A stretch of DNA of 45,265 bases from Candidatus Omnitrophus magneticus (GTDB lineage Bacteria > Omnitrophota > Gorgyraeia > Tantalellales > Tantalellaceae): contig JYNY01000197.1 of the NCBI GenBank assembly GCA_000954095.1, positions 1 to 45,265 of the forward strand. The letters are read 5' to 3'. Both the position numbers and the translations under genes were made by a program. Numbering within the stretch: position 1 is the stretch's first letter; each line of letters begins with the position of its first letter. Below the pieces are notes generated by a model, which was not told where the DNA came from, made no database searches, and saw only the letters and a list, made by a program, of their open reading frames with translations. Below are positions 10,801 through 16,653 of the stretch, piece by piece.

Positions 10801-11463
10801 CATAATAAAGTTTTTAACGAGAAATACAGACTAACAAACGACGCGCAAAATTTTATTTCAGCAACCTTAGAAAAAAATAATCCTATTTTTATGACACTAT
10901 CCGCGGAACAAATAGCTGATTTCAAATTTTACGCGAATGCTATTCGCGATATGGGATTAACAAAAAGCCAAGCGTCACAATTTATTCAAATTAGAGTTAA
11001 TGACCCAAATATTACAAAAGAAAAATTACCGCGGTATTTAGAGGAAACAGGCCTTAACGCTTATTTGGATATTGATAATGTAGTTCTTGTAAACACCGAT
11101 GAAAGCATAGAAAACGTTATCGGGACAGCTCGTTCCACATTTGGAGAACATATAGATTTAAACCGTTTAATGATAGGGGACGCGAAAAATCTTGTGACTA
11201 ATGACAACGACTTAGCAATTTTAAAAAACAAAACCTCGCCCCGCTATGTGCAAATGGCAGGAGAAGGTTTAAAATCGCAGTTACTCTGGGCACTTTTAGA
11301 AATAGCCATAAAAGAAACCGCCATACCAAGCGCTATAGGAAAAGTAACAATAAAAGACGGACATACGAACTGGTATATCCTTATCCCAAATATTGATAAA
11401 ATAGATATGGAAAAATTAAAAGCAGAAATGGAAAATTACGAACATATCCGTATCGCGGCGTAA
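4807..11463 (+). CDS. Gene B: giant modular envelope protein with TraB/ChaN-like N-terminus, 2218 aa
   Basis: The start is ATG 4807, five bases after GGGAGG (4796-4801); the in-frame ATG at 4753 overlaps the promoter. Residues about 14-37 form a signal peptide or anchor. Residues 85-545 resemble gene A (HLQDAHASLSGQYS near 85, GGFHSTGL near 485). Then come four diverged ~45-residue modules (6904-7035, 7597-7750, 9010-9160, 9340-9480) with the pattern LTEE.I..L.K.I.LP.DW. Membrane segments lie near residues 1048-1097 and 1631-1725, plus one hydrophobic pair after each Gly-Asp-Phe-rich linker (about 1257-1328 and 1741-1818). The ~400-residue C-terminal domain is unrecognised. The centre (about 6530-10250) has few CGCG words, unlike both ends. 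This suggests a mosaic origin. It is probably an exported, membrane-anchored surface or periplasmic protein; function unknown. Confidence 0.9.
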   Translation: MENSKKLSLSRFGKSTLVKCLAVVVSLAFLYQDIVWAGGEELLANNHPPIPLTQIKETIKPQDLSLPYNIAQKSGAFTAAGDDNLIIHLQDAHASLSGQYSLAQALDNLVTNYNLNLIAIEGASGYIDTSILKTIPNKDVRKETADYLMREGKMGGAEFFSITSGKENVALYGIENEKLYWQNVTEFCAVDKEREKLVTITNGFITQLKTLEEKIYSPELKTFNDNSFAHKNKELSFSKYWENIQSLIKKLNIKTNEYTELSALIKTMEIEKQIDFSKANVERRSLIETLNPKLAKEDLKELIIKTAYLKEDKISKSEYHLYLAELAEKYNISLKEYKNLELFVEYINIYEKINIFMLYKEIFLIEEKIRAVIFTSNDEKELYEIMIMTWMLKRLYTVELTSDDFQIVKTWLSNYNATKFTSFIKETCAKYNAPILAEYNIKEMFAGLPSAIKFYETAEARNKNMIMNTVKHMNAEGARVAALVTGGFHSTGLTDLMEKEGLSYLVFAPKFKDNTPRPYIAVLTNKKSPYEKILDNGQYEIAVSAYCYTGNFEDFKEAIFYSLAVERLRGGDVRKMKTLWINQYAQEYTKLINNKTKLDTITTKPIKPEKFQSELENFMAVKKVEDGVLVMYKNKPVKLVTEKNGKISVNNTIPEKYINPAPLLVAAQKNSLSQKPLWEKALDKLNRTNQKLQETILTTLTLEETITEEMIINQLTKRINLPPDWQNYPALSLKVNNFIKEILVAKIEEIKKKNQSKHLSTPPSAQKETPTIANIDTEQDTPSPVAYLPEKPLSKLQTFWAWVKKQFSILKIGNRGAIDFGNDNNEFELIEQLIKTLLTGMEKQNINLILELIKTVLSTLPDNKKMPVDSIKALLGTKIAISLLKQKLINNKIKNMDKILNELLQILYSSTTDKKILFITELVDMFLLDAPIVLTESMIEKTIIQGVLDAAEIPNKTWLNKNWENYSYFSQRIIKNITKQVVTEWNKYSITVQTARIKNIFHWQTNMPEYLDHNTIVMEKVNDIFEPIKPLKEKLKNFFENIIKNHKGYFIPPALSMLLSISLIGMGILPLILGYNLNSLGIIFLVTGIIVGGFSIFPDIKRITQYGLTLNSFGNIFQALINNSAGILRITHPRNKNKTIEEIISLLNSNHATQLILKIVNDYKNSHYPKKAYVMRTFIKEYQMPNYWHESEKIVFLLNKIYATIISKWENENTSNNNSAPGSIDDVDEIINAIDPAENLVDVIENNAIEKTDDGGYSGGGGDGFDGGGDGFDGGGFDGGGGGSDGGFALTSLLTWLAPTIMFAVGIGPVILGNATTPQWILTILGGIWVAVNITLRVLSSAKNEPKQNEKNILTQPPIIPQLTIPIERRKNRLPIEATLDTPLGNLFRNELKLLTDILQKFSTVSIITQNMVLLELTKKISLPTDWQNDPQLKKQVNNFIAILIDAKNMIVTQENTLHTTPRVKISKKNNYPFSEKRNQQYSNPSPSPQLFSDKISYKNIDLIFPSLIILYTIPILTEEIVLSHLQKLISLPIDLKNNTEIQKEIYIFIEDIIKNRRVFTLKEFFYTQILQLERLERLLNDAARTKTQEIKNHKQKNTPDSSMGKITAWLKNIFSKSNDKGYVSLDNIKIITITIIFVIGFSLIITKQLSHFHWITLGLLLLSRGLKNIPVTIIPSISSSIAIFPLLFRQNHSLFDTVLWCIAFSLVGTLIAVLIGILLSDLFGTDDNKSSKKDKKYDDPGFGDGDGFDGGGFDGGGGGSDGGFALTSLLTWLAPTIMFAVGIGPVILGNATTPQWILTILGGIWGLINIALLFISPARINQLINNILFTQRKTSAQVTTSLIEPKIALGIPDTLYATLKNTIGINKFCARTGIQELIPLTSETPEEMFNELKNQVTRDTIYTIIDTDTLKEKAYSGEKFMYTAFEKVVSDFSEKTKKEIIILANPEITSLTGENIDKINNIQKLRKALNVWVYLLPEIISMEINSKSIFDMRVNYFHNKVFNEKYRLTNDAQNFISATLEKNNPIFMTLSAEQIADFKFYANAIRDMGLTKSQASQFIQIRVNDPNITKEKLPRYLEETGLNAYLDIDNVVLVNTDESIENVIGTARSTFGEHIDLNRLMIGDAKNLVTNDNDLAILKNKTSPRYVQMAGEGLKSQLLWALLEIAIKETAIPSAIGKVTIKDGHTNWYILIPNIDKIDMEKLKAEMENYEHIRIAA
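7047..8654 (+). repeat. Right arm of the 1.6-kb inverted repeat (inside gene B)
   Basis: This is the partner of 1-1608 in opposite orientation. It covers the gene B codons from just before the NQSKH stretch through the start of the Gly/Asp-rich linker. The arms flank a 5438-base centre (1609-7046). The frame is kept in the arm, so inverting the centre would join the gene B N-terminus in frame to the left arm. Confidence 0.95.
8623..8794 (+). repeat. Direct repeat copy 1 in gene B (172 bp exact)
   Basis: Identical to 10054-10225 at an offset of 1431 bases. The match extends about 12 bases further left with one synonymous C/T difference (8622 versus 10053). It encodes a Gly/Asp/Phe linker followed by a hydrophobic pair with APTIMFAVGIGPVILG and QWILTILGGIW. 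The 1431-base offset equals 477 codons, so recombination between copies would delete in frame. Confidence 0.95.
10054..10225 (+). repeat. Direct repeat copy 2 in gene B (172 bp exact)
   Basis: Second copy of the linker plus hydrophobic-pair segment. After its last shared base the two copies diverge at once (VAVNIT after copy 1, GLINIA after copy 2), so the edges are sharp. Its 5' part also matches bases 1-32 of the window in inverted orientation, giving three copies of that tract. Confidence 0.95.
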
Positions 11464-11477
11464 TTATAGTCTACACC

Positions 11478-11512
11478 CCATAAGCTATAGGCAAAAAACC
11501 TATAGCTTATGG
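11478..11512 (+). terminator. Transcription terminator hairpin after gene B
   Basis: A perfect 14-bp stem (CCATAAGCTATAGG with its complement) closes a 7-base A-rich loop 15 bases after the gene B stop. The following tract (CTATTTAC) is only weakly T-rich, so termination may be partial. No gene on the other strand reads into it. Confidence 0.7.
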
Positions 11513-11645
11513 CTATTTACATACTGAAATATTGCGAGACCTACCCGCCTTTAACCGAAAAAACGCATTTCGACATACCATAGATGAAGAATGCCAAGTG
11601 CCGCAACCCAGTTGGCAAAAACACAATAAAAGAATAGTAACAAAA

Positions 11646-11673
11646 TTGTAAACATAAAAAATTATGCTATAAT
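11646..11673 (+). promoter_or_regulatory. Promoter for the DUF4160/DUF2442 pair
   Basis: TTGTAA (11646-11651) and TATAAT (11668-11673) are spaced by 16 bases, about 55 bases before the first start codon. It lies after the gene B terminator, so the pair is probably its own transcription unit. Confidence 0.6.
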
Positions 11674-11727
11674 AATTATAATCTACATATAAACTGAAAA
11701 ACTATATTTTTTATTGTAAAGGATACA

Positions 11728-11970
11728 ATGAGTCCAACTATATTTAGAACAAAAGGGTATAGATTTTATTTTCTTTCAAATGAAGAGACTCGAAGGCATA
11801 TTCATGTAGAATGCGAACGTGGGGAAGCTAAATATTGGATAGAGCCTACTATTTCATTGGCAGTTTTTTATAAATTGTCCGCGAAAGAATTGAATGTAAT
11901 ACAAAAAATAGTGGAGAAAAGAAAACATGAAATTCTTAAAGAATGGGAAAAACATTTCGGTAAGCGTTGA
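11728..11970 (+). CDS. DUF4160 family protein
   Basis: 80 residues, the usual size for this family. The N-terminal pattern (SPTIFRTKGYRFYFLSNE), a central HIHVEC with an acidic GEAKYW run, and a C-terminal helix ending in EWEKHFGKR match DUF4160. An AAGGA element lies just before the ATG. It overlaps the next gene by 44 bases, and genes of these two families are often found side by side, so the two products probably act together. The biochemical function of DUF4160 is unknown to me. A toxin-antitoxin-like role has been considered for such small pairs, but nothing in this sequence proves it. Confidence 0.85.
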   Translation: MSPTIFRTKGYRFYFLSNEETRRHIHVECERGEAKYWIEPTISLAVFYKLSAKELNVIQKIVEKRKHEILKEWEKHFGKR

Positions 11971-12208
11971 AAATATTACTCCCCATGGGATATGGCTATA
12001 TATACAAGATAGGGAATATTTTTTAAGTTATGAAGAATTCCCCTGTTTTGAAGGGCATACAGTTAAGGATATACATAATGTTAAATTTTTGCATGGTTTT
12101 CATTTATACTGGCCGGATATAGATTTAGATTTAGAGATAGATAATTTAGAAAATCCCGAAAAATTTCCATTAAAGCTTAAAAAACATATAAACAAAAAAA
12201 TCGTATAA
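11927..12208 (+). CDS. DUF2442 family protein
   Basis: 93 residues. The segments ITPHGIWLYIQDREYFLSYE, FPCFEGHTVKDI and LYWPDIDLDLEIDNLENPE are characteristic of DUF2442 proteins. The start used here overlaps the upstream DUF4160 gene by 44 bases, implying translational coupling. The C-terminus is Lys-rich (LKLKKHINKKIV) and could contact nucleic acid, but that is speculation. It is followed by a gene-free, repeat-filled interval. Confidence 0.85.
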   Translation: MKFLKNGKNISVSVENITPHGIWLYIQDREYFLSYEEFPCFEGHTVKDIHNVKFLHGFHLYWPDIDLDLEIDNLENPEKFPLKLKKHINKKIV

Positions 12209-12437
12209 ATCATAGATAAAAAAGTTGTAAATAATCTGTCTTGCTTTATAAGATTTGTGCCATTTATAATAAAAAAATAAATAAAAAATCTAATATCCAT
12301 GCGGGTCTCAGCCAATCCTATCATTCCGTAATTTGCCGAAAACAAATATCCGTAATCCATTAACGTTAATTTCAAATTTCGGTAATTACTAAGCGGTTGG
12401 TAATAAACTTTTCGATAGTCCTTTAGAAAACATCATT

Positions 12438-12465
12438 CTGTCATTCCCTCGAAAACGGGAATCCA
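12438..12465 (-). repeat. Short palindromic REP-like unit
   Basis: On the minus strand this reads GGATTCCCGTTTTCGAGGGA followed by ATGACAG, a palindromic unit of the same family as 12603-12643 and the interrupted copy at 30442-30644. The arms GATTCCC and GGGAAT can form a hairpin. Confidence 0.6.
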
Positions 12466-12499
12466 TGGGGGTTACATCCCGTCTGACATTTTAGCAAAA

Positions 12500-12587
12500 G
12501 AGGCTGTAACGCAATTACAATGTTTTGTTTTTAAAAATTTTTTCGCTGGATTTACTTGTATGGATTCCTGCGTGCGCAGGAATGACA
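12500..12587 (+). repeat. Left half of the MITE found intact at 30469
   Basis: Begins GAGGCTGTAACGCAATTACA and ends with the palindrome ATTCCTGCGTGCGCAGGAAT plus GACA. Over 88 bases it aligns with 30469-30558 (90 bases) with scattered differences. The matching right terminus (the ...ACAGCCTC end) is missing, so this is a truncated relic. Confidence 0.6.
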
Positions 12588-12602
12588 ATGTGGATTCAAG
12601 CC

Positions 12603-12643
12603 CTGTCATTCCCTCGGAAAGCTGGAATCCATAAGGGTTTTAT
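12603..12643 (-). repeat. REP-like unit, undisturbed copy of the one split at 30442
   Basis: On the minus strand it starts ATAAAACCCTTATGGATTCC and ends GGGAATGACAG. The same left 20 bases occur at 30442-30461, and the right half reappears after the MITE at 30632-30644. This copy shows what the 30-kb site looked like before insertion. Confidence 0.65.
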
Positions 12644-12835
12644 GATATTTTTGAAATGGTTATAACATATATAGCTTCCTCGTCCTGAGACATCACAACG
12701 TTAATAATCAAGCTTGCAATTACCATCCGCTTAGTGATTACGTTAGAACTGAAATTTACGTGGGTTTTCGATTTATAATATTTTTAAAATTTTCGGACTA
12801 AAATAGAAAAAACATCTACTAGATGCCTCCTAAAT

Positions 12836-14335
12836 ATGAAATTAAAACAAACAGTATCAATTCACGAAATTCTAATTTTTTTTGTTCTTTTTTTTAGCCC
12901 GCTAATATTTGGTGCTGTTCATGTATGGGCATATTCTCTTGTATCTTTAACTGTCCTTTTTCTATTTTTCACGCGCTTTACCAATAGCACAAAACTATTT
13001 CGCGATGTTTTTCGCATATCATTCCCTAAAATTTTTTTATTATTTTTATTTTTGAATTTGCTATATCTTATTCCAATACCATCTAATTGTTTAAAAATAA
13101 TAAATCCTCATGTTTATAACTTGAACAATGAATTTTCTTTATCTAAATTAACGTGGGAAACCTTTAGCATTTATCCAAACGCGACATTCCGGTATTTAAT
13201 GAAATTTACTGTTTATTGGATGTTCACGACTATTATTATTTCAAAAATCATATACGCTATAGATACTCCAACCCTAATTAACCGCCACAAAGAAAGTATT
13301 AACGCTAATTTTATTTTTCTTGGCGCGATTTCAGGTGTTTTCTCAATTATCTTACATAGCCTATGTGATTTTAACCTGCATATACCAGCAAACGCTGTAT
13401 ATTTTTTTACCCTTTGCGCGATAATAACTTCTATAAGTTTTTGCAAAAAAAACAATATACCCATATCCTATCCATTCCTCAACAAACTTGTAAATTTCAT
13501 AATAATAACGGGATTTTTTGTGGCGGTATTAGGAATAGCTCAAAAATTAGGAGGAAATGGAAAAATTTATTGGTGCGTGGAAAAACAAGGCAGTCATTTT
13601 GGGCCATACATAAATTATGACCATTTCGCGGGATTTATGGAAATGTGTATTTTATTGGCCTTCGCGTGCTTTGTTTCAAAAGTATCACTATCCTCTCTCC
13701 CTCACATAAATAATTTAAAAGACAAAATAATATGGCTTTCTTCAAAAGAAGCCAACCAAACTCTCATATATCTTTTTGCCGCGATTCTTATGACAGCCGC
13801 ATTATTCATGAGTACTTCTAGAGGCGGCATCATGAGCTTTTCTGCCGCGTTCGCTCTTTTTTCGGTTATATGCGCGGCCAGTATTGATACCCGTAGGAAA
13901 ATACGATTTTTATTAGCACTTTTTTTTATTATTATTTTTGTTGTTATTATGATTCTTTGGATAGGCCCTGAAGAAACTGTGAACAGATTTAAACTTTTAA
14001 ACGTATTAATAAAAAAAATAATTCAGGAAAGATCAATACTTAGCGAACTCCGGCCCCACATTTGGGTTAATACCATACAACTTATTAAAGATTTTCCTAT
14101 TTTTGGCACAGGTTTTGGAACTTATTCGTATATATTCCCAAAATATAGGACATTTTCGGGTGAATACGGCTTTCTATATTACGCGCATAATGATTATTTG
14201 CATTTCACATCTGAAATGGGTATTATAAGCGTCTTGTTTGTAACGCTATTTTTAATATGGTATTGGCTAAGATTACAAGAATGCTTCAAATTTTTACAAC
14301 AAAGCCTCTTACGCAAAACTAAAAAAGATTTATAA
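12836..14335 (+). CDS. O-antigen ligase/polymerase-type membrane protein with displaced segment
   Basis: 499 residues with about 10-12 membrane segments. The Wzy_C core is present: GSHFGPYINYDHFAG (about 251-266), STSRGG (about 325), and a large loop with GTGFGTYSY, FPKYR and HNDYLHFTSEMG (about 423-461). Such proteins transfer undecaprenyl-linked glycan to an acceptor, or polymerise it, on the periplasmic face. Oddly, the block ILHSLCDFNLHIPANAVYFF, which family members I know carry near the C-terminus after the HNDY loop, here lies at about 172-192, ahead of the core, while the C-terminus stops early. No clear ribosome-binding site precedes the ATG. It leads the plus-strand glycan block, so ligation or polymerisation of that glycan is the likely job. 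Confidence 0.85.
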   Translation: MKLKQTVSIHEILIFFVLFFSPLIFGAVHVWAYSLVSLTVLFLFFTRFTNSTKLFRDVFRISFPKIFLLFLFLNLLYLIPIPSNCLKIINPHVYNLNNEFSLSKLTWETFSIYPNATFRYLMKFTVYWMFTTIIISKIIYAIDTPTLINRHKESINANFIFLGAISGVFSIILHSLCDFNLHIPANAVYFFTLCAIITSISFCKKNNIPISYPFLNKLVNFIIITGFFVAVLGIAQKLGGNGKIYWCVEKQGSHFGPYINYDHFAGFMEMCILLAFACFVSKVSLSSLPHINNLKDKIIWLSSKEANQTLIYLFAAILMTAALFMSTSRGGIMSFSAAFALFSVICAASIDTRRKIRFLLALFFIIIFVVIMILWIGPEETVNRFKLLNVLIKKIIQERSILSELRPHIWVNTIQLIKDFPIFGTGFGTYSYIFPKYRTFSGEYGFLYYAHNDYLHFTSEMGIISVLFVTLFLIWYWLRLQECFKFLQQSLLRKTKKDL

Positions 14336-14388
14336 AATTTTGGAATGCGCCAGCCGCAATTAAACCCCAAAAAAAATAGAGAGGACAT

Positions 14389-15582
14389 ATGAAAAAACAT
14401 ATTTACGATGTATGTATCGTGGGCGGACTTGGGCATGTAGGTCTTCCATTAGGTATTTCCCTCGCCCGTGAATCTAAAAAGGTTATATTATATGATATTG
14501 ATAAAAAAGCAGGTAAACGTGTCCGTGAAGGGAAAATGCCGTTTAAAGAAAACGGCGCTGAACCTATTCTTAAAAATGTTTTAGAAAAAAATCTTTTCAT
14601 ATCCAGTGATAAAAAAGTTATGCGGAAAAGCCATTTTATTATTATCATCATCGGTACTCCTGTTGATGAACATCTTGATCCTAAGTATATGGTGTTTAAA
14701 AGATTTATTGACGGTGTCATTGATATGATAAGTGATGACCAGCATGTAATTTTAAGAAGTACGGTATTTCCCGGCACTACAGAAAAAGTAAAAAGATATT
14801 TTGAATCAAAAGGAAAAAAACCAAAACTTTCATTCTGCCCTGAACGAATCGCTGAAGGTAAGGCTATGGAAGAACTATGCGCCCTGCCTCAGATTGTATC
14901 AGCATTTGATGAAGTTTCAAAAAATGAAGCCGCGGAACTTTTTTCAGTCCTTACTAAAGATATACTTTTTTTAAGCCCGCTTGAAGCAGAGCTCGCAAAG
15001 ATATTTACGAATGTATGGCGGTATATCCAATTCGCCATTTCAAATCAATTTTATGAAATAGCCGCGCAACATAACGTGGATTTTTACAAAGTTTATGACG
15101 CGATAACCTATAAATATCCCAGAGCTAGTTCTTTCCCGCCAGCCGGCTTTGCCGCTGGACCATGTTTATTTAAAGATACTATGCAATTAGCCGCGTTCAG
15201 CAATAATAGTTTTTTCTTAGGCCACGCGGCAATGCTTATCAATGAAGGAATGCCTTATTTTATAATCCAAAGATTAAAAGATAAATATTCTTTAAAAGAC
15301 AAAACCGTGGGCATCATCGGCATGGCATTTAAAGCCAATAGCGATGATAACCGTGAATCTTTAGCTTACAAATTAAAAAAAATACTCGAAGTTGAAGCGG
15401 AAAAAGTATTATGCACTGATGTTTATATAAAAGAAGACGGTTTTGTATCTTTAAAAGAGGCAGTAAAAGGCTCGGATATAATTATTTTAGGTGTTCCGCA
15501 TAAAGAATATGCTACGCTCCATTTAGAAAATAAAATAGTAGTTGACGTTTGGAATTATTATAAAAGAGGGGGACTTTTTTAA
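14389..15582 (+). CDS. UDP-sugar dehydrogenase (UDP-glucose/GDP-mannose dehydrogenase family)
   Basis: 397 residues. It has an N-terminal Rossmann motif GGLGHVGLPLG, a TPVDEHLDP loop, STVFPGTTE, the central LEAELAKIFTNVWRY helix with the conserved Lys, and GPCLFKDT with the catalytic Cys at about residue 264. These match NAD-dependent 6-dehydrogenases that oxidise UDP-sugars twice to uronic acids. The pattern around AELAK and the NQFYEIA helix resembles the UDP-ManNAc dehydrogenase branch as much as Ugd, so the substrate is open. GAGAGG precedes the ATG. Its stop overlaps the next start by one base (TAATG), so it is coupled to the epimerase. Confidence 0.88.
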   Translation: MKKHIYDVCIVGGLGHVGLPLGISLARESKKVILYDIDKKAGKRVREGKMPFKENGAEPILKNVLEKNLFISSDKKVMRKSHFIIIIIGTPVDEHLDPKYMVFKRFIDGVIDMISDDQHVILRSTVFPGTTEKVKRYFESKGKKPKLSFCPERIAEGKAMEELCALPQIVSAFDEVSKNEAAELFSVLTKDILFLSPLEAELAKIFTNVWRYIQFAISNQFYEIAAQHNVDFYKVYDAITYKYPRASSFPPAGFAAGPCLFKDTMQLAAFSNNSFFLGHAAMLINEGMPYFIIQRLKDKYSLKDKTVGIIGMAFKANSDDNRESLAYKLKKILEVEAEKVLCTDVYIKEDGFVSLKEAVKGSDIIILGVPHKEYATLHLENKIVVDVWNYYKRGGLF

Positions 15583-16601
15583 TGAAAATTTTAGTTACAG
15601 GCGCGGCAGGATTTATCGCCGGATACCTTGTGGAAGAATTACTGACTAACGGCCATACCGTTGTCGGAATAGATAACTTTTCAAAATATGGAGAAATCGA
15701 AAAAAGTTATGATAAACACCCCAAATACCAATTCACCAGAGGCGATGTAAAAAATACAGCGTTACTCAAAGAAATTATTTCTGACTGCGATCAGGTTATC
15801 GCGGGAGCCGCTATAATCGGAGGCATTTCATTGTTTCACGAATACGCGTATGATTTATTGGCTGAAAATGAACGGATTATCGCTTCTACATTTGACGCGG
15901 CTATATGGGCTCATAAACACAAAAAACTTTCTAAAATTAATGTTTTATCATCTTCTATGGTTTTTGAAAGTACAACATTATACCCTACACCTGAAGGGGA
16001 ACAATTCAAATGCCCTCCGCCGCAATCTACCTATGGATTTCAAAAACTCTCATGCGAATATTTCGCTAAAGGCGCGTGGGAACAATATAAACTTCCATAC
16101 ACAATCATACGGCCTTTCAACTGTATCGGTATAGGCGAAAAACGGGCGCTATGCGATAAAGAAGTTATGTCCGGAAATGTAAAACTCGCGATGAGCCATG
16201 TAGTCCCTGACCTTGCGCAAAAAGTTTTAAAAGGACAAGATCCTCTACATATTTTAGGGCAAGGAAATCAAGTACGTCATTACACATACGGCGGAGATCT
16301 CGCGAAAGGCATCAGGCTTTGCGTGGAAAACGATAAAGCTCTTAATGAAGATTTTAATATTTCAACAGCTGAATCCACTACAGTTTTAGAACTTTCTAAA
16401 ATCATATGGGAAAAAGTAAATCATAATAAACCTTTCAGATATATTTCAGACCCCGCGTTTAAATATGACGTGCAGTGTAGAATTCCGGATGTCAAAAAAT
16501 CTAAACAAATATTAAAATTTAACGCTGAAACATCCTTAAATTCCGCGCTGGACGAAATTATTCCATGGGTCAAAAAACAAATAGAAATCGGCGGGATTTA
16601 A
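15582..16601 (+). CDS. NAD-dependent sugar epimerase/dehydratase (extended SDR)
   Basis: 339 residues. GAAGFIAGYLVEEL at the N-terminus is the NAD-binding glycine motif. SSSMVFES and STYGFQKLSCEYF supply the Ser and the YxxxK catalytic pair. RPFNCIG and a later VRHYTYGGDLAKGI match the substrate-binding side of the family. It most likely converts the nucleotide-sugar made by the preceding dehydrogenase, for example by C4 epimerisation. The exact sugar cannot be read from sequence. Confidence 0.85.
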   Translation: MKILVTGAAGFIAGYLVEELLTNGHTVVGIDNFSKYGEIEKSYDKHPKYQFTRGDVKNTALLKEIISDCDQVIAGAAIIGGISLFHEYAYDLLAENERIIASTFDAAIWAHKHKKLSKINVLSSSMVFESTTLYPTPEGEQFKCPPPQSTYGFQKLSCEYFAKGAWEQYKLPYTIIRPFNCIGIGEKRALCDKEVMSGNVKLAMSHVVPDLAQKVLKGQDPLHILGQGNQVRHYTYGGDLAKGIRLCVENDKALNEDFNISTAESTTVLELSKIIWEKVNHNKPFRYISDPAFKYDVQCRIPDVKKSKQILKFNAETSLNSALDEIIPWVKKQIEIGGI

Positions 16602-16653
16602 CTGCCATTTTTAAAATATAAACTTATGCATTCTTTTAGGAGGCTGACCGAAA

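Larger units (their letters stand above)
12382..12741. mobile_element. 360-bp element with 23-bp terminal inverted repeats (MITE-like)
   Basis: The left end (12382-12404) starts GTAATTACTAAGCGG, and the right end (12719-12741) is its inverted partner with 21 of 23 bases matching. There is no coding frame inside, as expected for a non-autonomous element. Its interior holds further repeat pieces (12438-12465, 12500-12587, 12603-12643). I see no clear target duplication, so it may be old or internally rearranged. It fills most of the 627-base gene-free gap 12209-12835; the leftmost 170 bases of that gap show nothing recognisable. Confidence 0.55.

Noticed and set aside
12774-12779. TATAAT as promoter for the O-antigen ligase-like gene
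   Set aside because: No -35 hexamer lies at a suitable distance and no TG extension is present, so it is not separable from general AT-richness.
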